From Roseimaritima sp. (GTDB taxonomy: Bacteria; Planctomycetota; Planctomycetia; Pirellulales; Pirellulaceae): a stretch of DNA of 9,589 nt. The position numbers and the translations under genes are program-made. Shown here piece by piece: positions 1 to 6,951 of the stretch (position 1 is the stretch's first letter; each line of letters starts with the position of its first letter). Where the stretch lies: NCBI GenBank assembly GCA_007124075.1, contig SLFV01000019.1, forward strand, positions 1 to 9,589, in the 5' to 3' direction. The notes beneath the pieces were generated by a model that ran no database searches, had not been told where the DNA came from, and was given only the letters and a program-made list of their open reading frames with translations.

Positions 1-976
1 AAGCGACCATGTACGGGTCCGCGTTGGATGCAGGTCGGCGATCTTCCAGCCAGCCCTTCCAGCCACGTTCCACGGTTGCGATTGGAATCCGAATCGAAGC
101 ACCCCGGTCCGAAACACCGTAGGAGAACATGTCGATCCGCTGGGTTTCGTGCAAGCCTGTCAGCCGCTGATCGTTGTCGGCACCGTACACATCAATGTGC
201 TGTTGAATCCGAGGTTCGAACGCCTGACAGACCTGTTCGTAGATCTCCTGGCTGCCGCAGGTTCGGAGCAGTGTATTGGAGAAGTTCGCGTGCATCCCGC
301 TGCCGTTCCAGTCACCTTGGACCGGTTTGCAATGCCAGTTGATCGACATGCCATGGGCTTCCGCGATCCGTTCCAGCAAATACCGCGCAACCCAGACCTC
401 ATCGCCAGCCTGTTGAGCGCCTTTCGCAAAAACCTGAAACTCCCATTGGCCCATCATCACTTCTGCGTTGATGCCCTCAACGTTCAATCCCGCCTGCAAG
501 CACATTTCCAAATGCTCTTCCACGATCTCGCGCCCGATTGCGCGGCCCCCGCCGACGCTGCAGTAGTAAGGACCTTGCGGAGCCGGATAGCCTTCGGCTG
601 GAAATCCAATCGGCTTGTTGGTTTCGGGGTTCCAAATCGTGTACTCCTGCTCGAAACCAAACCAGAAATCGTCGTCGTCATCCTTGATCGTGGATCGACC
701 GTTGCTTTTATGCGGCGTGCCGTCGGAATTCAGCACCTCGCACATAATCAGAAATCCGGTACCCGAACGCCCTGGATCAGGGTAGCATGCGACCGGTTTG
801 AGCAACAAATCGCTCGATCCGCCGCTGGCTTGCTTCGTGGATGACCCATCAAACGACCAAACTTCCGCATCCTCCGCATTGCCGCTGAAGTCGTTTACGA
901 TCTTGGTCTTGCTGCGGAGCGACTGGGTTGGCTGATAGCCGTCCAGCCAGATGTACTCCAGCTTACACTTCGTCAT
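1..976 (-). CDS. glnII: Glutamine synthetase type II (eukaryotic-type GSII), 3' end cut by window edge
   Basis: This gene makes the cytoplasmic ATP-dependent enzyme that joins ammonia to glutamate to give glutamine. Reading the minus strand from the ATG at 976 gives 325 uninterrupted codons to the left edge, starting MTKCKLEYIWLDG. Eukaryotic-type GS signatures appear in order: LRSKTK near residue 20, SFDGSST near 41, the metal-binding FGFEQEY near 107-112, GQWEFQ near 176-181, the ATP/glutamate segment DWNGSGMHANFS near 222-233, RLTGLHET near 271-278, and RIP followed by EDRRPASNADPY near 296-322. GSII proteins are usually about 330-350 residues, so only a short tail is missing. An AGGA-like ribosome site lies about 10 bases before the ATG. 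This is the compact GSII class of eukaryotes, rhizobia, actinomycetes and planctomycetes, not the roughly 470-residue GSI (glnA). The neighbour upstream is a long spacer, so it probably has its own promoter. Confidence 0.95.
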   Translation of the reverse strand, partial: MTKCKLEYIWLDGYQPTQSLRSKTKIVNDFSGNAEDAEVWSFDGSSTKQASGGSSDLLLKPVACYPDPGRSGTGFLIMCEVLNSDGTPHKSNGRSTIKDDDDDFWFGFEQEYTIWNPETNKPIGFPAEGYPAPQGPYYCSVGGGRAIGREIVEEHLEMCLQAGLNVEGINAEVMMGQWEFQVFAKGAQQAGDEVWVARYLLERIAEAHGMSINWHCKPVQGDWNGSGMHANFSNTLLRTCGSQEIYEQVCQAFEPRIQQHIDVYGADNDQRLTGLHETQRIDMFSYGVSDRGASIRIPIATVERGWKGWLEDRRPASNADPYMVA

Positions 977-1581
977 TTCGAGGTTCCTATTCAATAAGTG
1001 AATTTGGTTGCGACGACGCCCGCCAACGCCATCGCACCGCCAGAAAAAACAAGTCCGTTTACCAAGCTCACGTATCCAACCTCGCGGAAAGCGGAACCAC
1101 GTGAATCCATAACCTGACATCGACCACCGAACAACTAATGTCACTCGCGATGGGTATCTGTCAATCGCGATGCGCCACAAGCACCATCCCCGGCCCGGTC
1201 AACCGTCGGTAAAGTCTTCTTTAATATAACCATAAACGCCCTAGCGAAAAGAGCTGCATGTTGCAGTGAGGAATGGGGTGCCATTGAGGGGCTGTAGTGG
1301 CGGAGAATCGTCTTTTAGATTGCTTAATTTTCCCCTTCGTGCTTTGTGATTCATGCCAGTTTCCAGTCGGGCTTCCTGAATTGTCGTGATGGCAGTTGTA
1401 CCGAAGGAATGTTTATCTGGCCACGATCGCAAAAGTTTCGTCAAAGCGTACTTCTTCGATTCGAAAAACAAGATAAACGTGCGACATGTACTACAATAGC
1501 AACTTTCTCGCCGCATTGGTCTCGCAAGCTTTCGACCGCATGTTGGTCGTTCTCCACGTTATCCCCGTCAGGCGGTTCGCT
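977..1581. other. Intergenic spacer without a supported gene
   Basis: About 600 bp lie between the start of the synthetase gene and the terminator of the SHD1 gene. Short open frames exist on both strands (for example 1241-1516 minus, 91 codons, and 1346-1654 plus), but none has a convincing ribosome site, a recognisable domain or family-like composition. The part next to the synthetase (977-1240) must hold its leader and promoter. I see no tRNA-like fold, no long repeat and no mobile-element end here. Confidence 0.6.
1145..1172 (-). promoter_or_regulatory. Possible control site upstream of glutamine synthetase
   Basis: The octamer TCGCGATG occurs twice in direct orientation (1145-1152 and 1165-1172), exactly 20 bp apart. 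The same DNA reads as an inverted repeat, CGCGAT at 1146-1151 against ATCGCG at 1164-1169. On the minus strand a perfect TTGACA hexamer (1164-1159) lies inside it, facing the synthetase about 180 bp away. The matching -10 is weak: CATTAG at 18 bp spacing is the best I see. A regulator binding two helical turns apart over a -35 box is a reasonable inference, but no known operator is recognised. Confidence 0.3.
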
Positions 1582-1620
1582 TAAAAAAACCGGCATGCTC
1601 AAAAAATTGAACATGCCGGT
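1582..1620 (-). terminator. Rho-independent terminator of the SHD1 gene
   Basis: On the minus strand a hairpin with a perfect 9-bp stem (ACCGGCATG paired with CATGCCGGT, plus strand 1589-1597 and 1612-1620) is followed directly by a run of seven T residues (plus-strand A run 1583-1589). One mismatch further in, two more pairs extend the stem. The stem and U-tract fit the textbook intrinsic terminator. It lies 47 bp after the stop codon of the minus-strand gene at 1668, so it most likely ends that transcript. Confidence 0.85.
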
Positions 1621-1667
1621 ATCGACCACTCTCCCATTCCCGGCAGACTGGTAAACGCTGCTAGCGG

Positions 1668-2369
1668 CTAACGCTGGTTGCTAACAAAAAGGTCGTTTGA
1701 GGGCATGCTACCCCGAACGAACATAACGTCCGCTTCGGACAAGTTATCCAGCAACTGTTCGACGACTCGCCCAGTCCCTGTACGAACACGAATGCTGTCT
1801 GTGCTGACACTCAGCAATTCCGCAATCACTTGCTTCTCCCCATCCTTGCTGGTCCAGACGCGGGTGCTGCCAATCGCACGGTTGGGGATTTGCACCGGGG
1901 GTGCAACAACCAGAGCGTCCGACTGCGCTCCCGAATCAAGTCGAGCATTCCCACTGCCCGGTCCCGCCTTTTCCGCTTCATCCATTTCGGTTCTGTACGG
2001 AGACGTCATCCTGGGCTGAGCGTAAACCGCCACGACCCAACCACGAACATGGCCGGCTTTTGGCACAAGGACGTTCACAGACAAACCGACTTGAGCGTGT
2101 GCCGGAGCCACCATCGCATCGGCTTCGAACCAAGCGTTGAATTGCGTGCTGAAGTAAGTCACGCGAACTTGTCGACTAGCATCCGCTTTCGGGGCTGGCG
2201 GGGGTGGCGGGTCCACTGGCTTCGTATGCACGATCACCGGCGTACAGGAAACCACAGTCGGGGGGCAATAGGAGTAGCAACTTGGTGTGCAAAACCCACC
2301 TGCGTGCACCGCAGGATTGGCGACCAGCGCAATAACACCGGTGGCAACCATCTTCGAAATTGTTTTCAT
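1668..2369 (-). CDS. Secreted Cys/Pro-rich protein with C-terminal SHD1 domain
   Basis: The protein has 233 residues from the ATG at 2369. It begins with a signal peptide (MKTISK, hydrophobic VATGVIALVA, likely cleavage after AVHA near residue 23). A short mature N-terminus carries four cysteines (about 27, 31, 35 and 41) and then a proline run near 50-59, which looks like a flexible linker. The middle part (about 62-150) is unassigned. Residues about 166-218 match the SHD1 fold, with RVWTSKDG at the start and LDNLSEADVMFV at the end; this small beta domain is widespread in planctomycete exported proteins. A GTG 42 bases upstream would place extra residues ahead of the signal peptide, so I prefer the ATG, although its ribosome site (GGAG about 15 bases away) is poor. 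The gene stands alone between its own promoter and terminator. Function is unknown; an envelope or extracellular binding role is inferred. Confidence 0.8.
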   Translation of the reverse strand: MKTISKMVATGVIALVANPAVHAGGFCTPSCYSYCPPTVVSCTPVIVHTKPVDPPPPPAPKADASRQVRVTYFSTQFNAWFEADAMVAPAHAQVGLSVNVLVPKAGHVRGWVVAVYAQPRMTSPYRTEMDEAEKAGPGSGNARLDSGAQSDALVVAPPVQIPNRAIGSTRVWTSKDGEKQVIAELLSVSTDSIRVRTGTGRVVEQLLDNLSEADVMFVRGSMPSNDLFVSNQR

Positions 2370-2416
2370 TTTCGTACCGACGCTCCAATGAAGAAGAAAC
2401 TCTCGTAACACAAGTC

Positions 2417-2446
2417 GCTCAGCGGGGGGCCCTCAAGCCGCTGAGC
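2417..2446 (-). promoter_or_regulatory. Leader hairpin of the SHD1 gene
   Basis: GCTCAGCGG (2417-2425) and CCGCTGAGC (2438-2446) form a perfect 9-bp stem around a 12-base loop. No T-run follows on either strand, so it is not an intrinsic terminator. Its position a few bases after the predicted transcription start and about 50 bases ahead of the ATG suggests a 5'-end mRNA-stabilising or regulatory hairpin. The stem is seen in the sequence; the role is inferred. Confidence 0.5.
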
Positions 2447-2454
2447 TATTCGGG

Positions 2455-2482
2455 ATAGTACAAGTTATCTATCTCGCGTCAA
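2455..2482 (-). promoter_or_regulatory. Sigma70-like promoter of the SHD1 gene
   Basis: On the minus strand TTGACG (2482-2477) is followed after 16 bp by TACTAT (2460-2455). These match the -35 consensus at 5 of 6 positions and the -10 consensus at 4 of 6. Transcription would start near 2448, giving a leader of roughly 80 bases that opens with the hairpin at 2417-2446. Confidence 0.5.
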
Positions 2483-2822
2483 TTGCTTATCTTCGATAAA
2501 ATCCTAAAAAAGCTATTGAACCGGACTTGATTTGTGGCTATGGAGAATCTGGGCAGGCTGGAGAAGATGCGAGGGAGGGTGCGCTCGGCCAGGCTGCACG
2601 CTTAACGGATAAAATGTTGGGTTTTCCTGGCACGTTGTGAGGCTATCCTTGCGCGAGCGGCGCGAAAGGTAATAGAATTGGGCCGAACTGCCTGTGGCTG
2701 ATTACCGAGGGAACGGTGCTGAGAAAATCAGCAGCCGGTCAGGGGCTGCTCGATGCCAGTAAAAAACGCAATCCCGACCCCGAATAACGCTTTCGCCCAA
2801 CACACCATTAGCGGAGTAAACA
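2483..2822 (+). other. Intergenic spacer and leader of the plus-strand operon
   Basis: About 340 bp separate the minus-strand promoter from the first gene of the plus-strand cluster. No gene is supported here. Near its right end are two small hairpins that share three bases: GCTGA/TCAGC with a GAAAA loop (2718-2732) and AGCAGCC/GGCTGCT (2730-2736 and 2744-2750). Neither is followed by a T-run. The operon promoter should lie in this interval, but I cannot place it confidently. A GGAG ribosome site (2813-2816) sits six bases before the ATG at 2823. Confidence 0.5.
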
Positions 2823-3548
2823 ATGTTTTGCAGATTCCTTCTCATTGGCTTTCTTATCGGCTTGATCCTCTTCCCCGCCGCCGGTCCTTTGTCCGCTCAG
2901 CAAACCCAGTCAGCCGCACCGGGCAAGACCGTCCCGCAGACGCCTTCGGCCGATAAGACCGCCCCGGTGTCACGTTGGATTTCGTTGTCCACGGCGGCCA
3001 ATGGGGCCTGGGAGCCTTGCAATTTTGGCGGGGATGGCGAGGTCCACTTTTCGGCGGAACGGATCGAAATGACCGCCGGCGATCCGCTGACGGGGGTGCG
3101 TTTGAAGCAGGACCATTTTCCGCGTGAACAATTTGAAATCGAACTGCAGGCCCGGCGGACCGAAGGGTTTGACTTTTTCTGTGGTCTGACGTTTCCGATC
3201 GGTAAGGGATATGCCAGTTTTATTTTGGGTGGCTGGTCGGGTGGGGTGGTCGGGTTGAGCAGTATTGATGGACAGGATGCATCGGAGAACGACACCACGA
3301 CTTTCAAAACTTTTGAAAACGGTCGTTGGTACACGGTTCGCGTTCGTGTGGACCAGCAGCGTATTCGTTGCTGGATCGATGACAAGGTGTTTGTCGATCA
3401 ACCTCGTGGCGAGCATGAATTTACGGTTCGCAGTGAAATGGATCCGTCATTGCCCGTCGGTATTGCGGGATTTCAGGTGACGTCAGAATTGCGAAATCTT
3501 CGTTGGCGTAGGCTTGCCGCAATGCCTGAAAGCAACGCTGGGGAATGA
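2823..3548 (+). CDS. Secreted concanavalin-A-like (LamG/DUF1080-like fold) protein
   Basis: The protein has 241 residues. It starts with a clear signal peptide (MFCRF, then a hydrophobic stretch to PAAGPLSA, likely cleavage after residue 25) and a short low-complexity Gln/Ala/Pro linker to about residue 48. The rest reads as a single beta-sandwich domain: an opening [19 protein letters not shown], alternating beta strands such as [21 protein letters not shown], a Gly-rich [13 protein letters not shown] turn, then [20 protein letters not shown] and a closing LRNLRWRRL. Planctomycetes carry many exported proteins of this kind, related to the 3-keto-disaccharide hydrolase/DUF1080 and LamG families. 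I cannot identify catalytic residues, so sugar binding or hydrolysis is only inferred. The GGAG site fixes the start. The next gene begins four bases after the stop, so translation is probably coupled. Confidence 0.7.
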   Translation: MFCRFLLIGFLIGLILFPAAGPLSAQQTQSAAPGKTVPQTPSADKTAPVSRWISLSTAANGAWEPCNFGGDGEVHFSAERIEMTAGDPLTGVRLKQDHFPREQFEIELQARRTEGFDFFCGLTFPIGKGYASFILGGWSGGVVGLSSIDGQDASENDTTTFKTFENGRWYTVRVRVDQQRIRCWIDDKVFVDQPRGEHEFTVRSEMDPSLPVGIAGFQVTSELRNLRWRRLAAMPESNAGE

Positions 3549-3552
3549 TGCT

Positions 3553-4101
3553 GTGATAGAACCTTGGCGCGAGGAATCCTTTGACGATCCCCCCTGGCTT
3601 TCGTTGTCCCCGGGCGACCGTCCGCAAGCTTCGCAATCCGAAATCGACCAACGTTGGATGCACGCGGCGATCGATCTCGCCATGCAAGCCGCCGCTGCCG
3701 ATGAAGTTCCCGTCGGTGCGGTGGTGGTCCATCGTCAGCGTGTGATCGGCGCTGCGTACAATCAACGCGAACAATTGCGCGATCCCACGGCGCACGCGGA
3801 GATGATTGCCATTACTCAAGCGTCCGCCGCGCGAGCAGATTGGCGACTGGAGGGTTGCACGCTTTACGTTACGCTGGAGCCATGCCCGATGTGTGCTGGG
3901 GCGATTTTACAAAGCCGCATTGCGCGGGTGGTCTACGGGACGACGGATCCCAAAGCCGGTGCGGTTGATAGCTTGTACCGCCTGCTGGATGACCAGCGTT
4001 TGAATCACCGCTGCGATGTGACCAGTGGGGTTTTGGCCAAACCGTGTGGTCAATTGTTGACCGATTTTTTCAAAGCGAAACGGGCTGCGGGTAAGAAGTG
4101 A
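3553..4101 (+). CDS. tadA: tRNA-specific adenosine deaminase TadA
   Basis: TadA deaminates adenosine 34 of tRNA-Arg(ACG) to inosine, so that one tRNA reads CGU, CGC and CGA codons. Numbering from the GTG at 3553 (182 residues), the zinc ligand and proton-shuttle motif HAE is at 81-83 and the PCPMC zinc motif covers 110-114. Flanking segments also match the family: EVPVGAVVV near 51-59, [15 protein letters not shown] and the C-terminal [10 protein letters not shown]. The core homologous to E. coli TadA begins at WMHAA near residue 35, so the first 30 or so residues are a less conserved extension. The frame is open back to an ATG at 3514 inside the preceding gene. I prefer the GTG because it follows the upstream stop by four bases with a GGGGA ribosome site 8-12 bases ahead. 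ATG 3658 would remove part of helix 1. Confidence 0.95.
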   Translation: MIEPWREESFDDPPWLSLSPGDRPQASQSEIDQRWMHAAIDLAMQAAAADEVPVGAVVVHRQRVIGAAYNQREQLRDPTAHAEMIAITQASAARADWRLEGCTLYVTLEPCPMCAGAILQSRIARVVYGTTDPKAGAVDSLYRLLDDQRLNHRCDVTSGVLAKPCGQLLTDFFKAKRAAGKK

Positions 4102-4108
4102 CGTTTCT

Positions 4109-4142
4109 GTCTGCGGCGCGAAGCCCATGACGCCCTGCAGAC
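4109..4142 (+). other. Hairpin between tadA and the ATPase gene
   Basis: GTCTGCGGCG (4109-4118) pairs with CGCC (4131-4134) and GCAGAC (4137-4142), leaving a two-base bulge and a 12-base loop, for ten base pairs in total. No T-tract follows, so it is at best a weak or factor-dependent stop, or an mRNA processing or stability element that could lower expression of the downstream genes. Confidence 0.35.
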
Positions 4143-4202
4143 GCGTTGACGAAAGTTACTGCATTTCAGGTTTTCACACGATCAAAGACAAACGGCAAAA
4201 GC

Positions 4203-6920
4203 ATGGAAAAGTGGCACGCGATTGATACGCAAGGAATATTTGACCGTTTACAGACCGATGCCGAGGGTCTGCAGCCCGAAGTCGCCAAGCAAAGACTGCG
4301 GCAGGTTGGCGAGAATAAACTGCCAGAGCAAAAACCGCCGACTTTTTTCGGGATTTTTATCCGGCAGTTTTACAGCCCCTTAATTTTCGTGCTGGGGTTG
4401 GCAGCCGTGGTCGCCCTTTTGATTGGCGACTGGGTCGACGCAGGCTTTATTGGTGCGGTCCTGCTGTTAAATTCGTTGATCGGTGGCTATCAGGAATGGC
4501 GTGCCGAGCAGAGTAGTCGTGCGTTACAAAAAATGCTGCATGTAATCGCGACCGTGGTTCGGGGAGGGGCGACACGCGAGATTGATTCGCAGCAGGTCGT
4601 GCCTGGGGATTTGGTGCTGCTGGAATCGGGAAATCGGGTTCCCGCCGATATCCGGCTGCTGTCCGCGCAGTCGTTGCAAGTGGACGAGTCATTTTTGACG
4701 GGAGAATCCGTAGCGGTTGCCAAAGATCCAGCTTGGCAGGGGGAACCTGCAACCGTGACGGCGGACCAAAAGAATATGGCTTTTGCAGGCGCTGTTGTCA
4801 CCCGCGGCAGGGGCAAAGGGATCGTGGTCGAAACCGCAGGTCGCACCGTCGTTGGACAGTTGGCGGAAACGGTCACCGATAGTAATGTCGGGACCGCTCC
4901 ACTGATCCAACGCATGCACGGCTTGGCGCGGTTAATCGCCATGGTGGTAGTGGTGGTGGCGGTCGTCTTGGGCTCCGCGGGTGTGGCGGTACATGGTCTG
5001 GGGGAATTGCAGCAAATTTTTCTGTTCACGGTGGCCTTGGCGGTTGCTGCTATTCCGGAAGGACTGCCAGCGGCGCTGACGGTTGCGTTAAGCGTCGCGA
5101 CGTCTCGGATGGCGCGACGCCGCGTGATCGTTCGTCGGTTGGCTGCCGTCGAAGGGCTGGGCAGTTGCACGATGATCGCCAGCGACAAGACGGGCACGCT
5201 GACCTGCAACGAATTGACGGCTCGATTGCTTGTTGTCAGTGATGGCACGAAGCTGCAGGTCAGCGGAGAAGGCTTTGTTCCCGATGGGACGGTCCAACGT
5301 GATGGACACGATGTTCAGCTTGATCAAGTCGATGGGTTGCGGGATTTGGTACAGACCGGTGCCCTGTGCAACGAGGCAGACCTGGTGCTGGAAGACCAGC
5401 AGTGGCAGGCACGCGGTGATGCGACCGATTTGGCGCTACTGGTTTTGGCCGAAAAACTGAAGTTCCCTCCCACGGAACTGAGGCAAAAATATCCTTCCTT
5501 TCACGAAATTCCGTTCGAAGCCGAGCATCGTTTTGCGGCGTCTTATCGACAGTTTGACGATCAGCGGCGGGTGTTTGTCAAAGGGGCAACCGAGCAAGTG
5601 TTGGAAATGTGCGGTCTGGAGGATCAGCAACGCGAGCGGTTTCTGGAATTGGCCGAAGCGTTGGCAAAGGAGGGCTTTCGCGTGTTGGCGTTCGCATCGG
5701 GTCAGGTGGCTCAGGATGCCCATCAACAACACGATGCTACCCGGCCCCCCGACAACCTGCAAATGCATGGGTTTGTGGGTATGATCGATCCGCTGCGGCC
5801 CGGTGTGCGCCAATCGATCGAAAGCTGCCATCGGGCGGGGATACGGGTCTGTATGATTACCGGCGACCATCCTATCACGGCCATGGCCATCGCCAGGGAA
5901 TTGGGAATCGTCAATGAGGATGCTGGGGTTCTGACAGGGGCCCAATTGTCGGAACTGGACGACCAACGGGTTCAAGAGAGCATCGAACGGACTGCGGTTT
6001 ACGCTCGCGTGGCTCCGCAGCAGAAACTGCAATTGGTGAAAGCGGCCCAGGAGATCGGGCATTTTGTCGCCGTAACGGGCGATGGGGTCAACGACGCACC
6101 CGCACTGCGGGCAGCCAATATTGGTGTGGCGATGGGCAAGGCGGGCACCGATGTTGCGCGAGAAGCCGCAGAATTGGTCATCAGCGATGATGATTTTTCC
6201 AGTATCGTCGGCGGCGTCGAGGAAGGCCGTGTGGCATACGATAATGTCCGGAAAGTGGTCGCTCAGTTGACAGCCACGGGAGCGGCGGAAGTGATCCTAG
6301 TTTGCCTGGCATTGGCTGCTGGCGGGGTCCTGGCATGGATCGGAGGCAACGGGACCCCCGAAGTGATCCTGCCTTTATTGCCCGTCCAGCTCCTCTGGTT
6401 GAACCTGGTCACCAACGGGATTCAAGGGGTCGCGTTGGCGATGGAACCCAGCGAAGGTGATGTTTTGCGTCGCCCTCCACGACCTCCGCAAGAACCGATT
6501 TTTAATCGGCTGATGCTGGAACGAACGCTGGTTGCCAGTGGCGTGATGGCTTTGGTGACGTTTGGGGTCTTCCTTTGGGGGCTACGCCAAGGGTTGGAAC
6601 AGTTCGCGATCAGCAACTACCTTCTGCTGTTGATGGTCTTGTTCGAAAACATTCACGTCGGCAACAACCGCTCTGAAACGAAGTCCGCATTTGCATTTTC
6701 CCCCTTACGCAGCCCCTACCTCCTGGCGGGGGTGGCGGCTGCACTGTCGATTCACATCATTGCGATGTATCTGCCAGGGTTAAGTTACATCTTGAAGACC
6801 GAACCGGTCAGTCTGCAAGCTTGGGGAATCCTGTTTGGACTTGCGTTAACCGTTTTAGTCGCGATGGAAATTCACAAGTTCACGTGGGTCATGCGCTATG
6901 GAACAGCCACGCAAGATTAG
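4203..6920 (+). CDS. P2-type cation-transporting P-type ATPase
   Basis: This is an inner-membrane ATP-driven cation pump of about 905 residues, the usual size for Ca2+/Na+-type (P2) pumps. It opens with the typical WHAID N-terminus. The actuator motif TGES is at 166-169, PEGLP in membrane helix 4 at 285-289, the phosphorylated aspartate in DKTGTLT at 328, the nucleotide-binding KGA at 460-462, TGDHP at 553-557 and the hinge GDGVNDAP at 626-633. About ten membrane helices are visible: M1 near 59-76, M2 near 80-96, M3 and M4 near 245-300, and six more after residue 690. Helix 6 reads NLVTNG (734-739), where SERCA-type Ca2+ pumps have NxxTD. Helix 5 keeps a glutamate (E696) but not the SERCA asparagine. 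The substrate is therefore uncertain. The frame extends to a TTG at 4146, but the family N-terminus and ATG favour 4203, although no good ribosome site is seen. Confidence 0.93.
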   Translation: MEKWHAIDTQGIFDRLQTDAEGLQPEVAKQRLRQVGENKLPEQKPPTFFGIFIRQFYSPLIFVLGLAAVVALLIGDWVDAGFIGAVLLLNSLIGGYQEWRAEQSSRALQKMLHVIATVVRGGATREIDSQQVVPGDLVLLESGNRVPADIRLLSAQSLQVDESFLTGESVAVAKDPAWQGEPATVTADQKNMAFAGAVVTRGRGKGIVVETAGRTVVGQLAETVTDSNVGTAPLIQRMHGLARLIAMVVVVVAVVLGSAGVAVHGLGELQQIFLFTVALAVAAIPEGLPAALTVALSVATSRMARRRVIVRRLAAVEGLGSCTMIASDKTGTLTCNELTARLLVVSDGTKLQVSGEGFVPDGTVQRDGHDVQLDQVDGLRDLVQTGALCNEADLVLEDQQWQARGDATDLALLVLAEKLKFPPTELRQKYPSFHEIPFEAEHRFAASYRQFDDQRRVFVKGATEQVLEMCGLEDQQRERFLELAEALAKEGFRVLAFASGQVAQDAHQQHDATRPPDNLQMHGFVGMIDPLRPGVRQSIESCHRAGIRVCMITGDHPITAMAIARELGIVNEDAGVLTGAQLSELDDQRVQESIERTAVYARVAPQQKLQLVKAAQEIGHFVAVTGDGVNDAPALRAANIGVAMGKAGTDVAREAAELVISDDDFSSIVGGVEEGRVAYDNVRKVVAQLTATGAAEVILVCLALAAGGVLAWIGGNGTPEVILPLLPVQLLWLNLVTNGIQGVALAMEPSEGDVLRRPPRPPQEPIFNRLMLERTLVASGVMALVTFGVFLWGLRQGLEQFAISNYLLLLMVLFENIHVGNNRSETKSAFAFSPLRSPYLLAGVAAALSIHIIAMYLPGLSYILKTEPVSLQAWGILFGLALTVLVAMEIHKFTWVMRYGTATQD

Positions 6921-6951
6921 GTAACGGTGCGCTGCTGGTAGGAGTTTATCG

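Noticed and set aside
149..844. Open frame of 231 codons on the plus strand
   Set aside because: It is the antisense shadow of glutamine synthetase, whose 325-codon minus frame carries all family motifs.
1241..1516. Minus-strand frame of 91 codons with a CYCSTC start
   Set aside because: It has no good ribosome site or recognised domain, and a competing plus-strand frame overlaps it. The Cys pattern alone is not enough to call a gene.
2370..2411. GTG start for the SHD1 protein 14 codons upstream
   Set aside because: It would put polar residues ahead of a normal signal peptide, and it lies close to the leader hairpin; the ATG at 2369 gives a standard signal sequence.
4490..5248. Minus-strand frame of 252 codons
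   Set aside because: It lies entirely inside the P-type ATPase gene and is Thr/Ser/Ala-rich low-complexity sequence typical of an antisense shadow.
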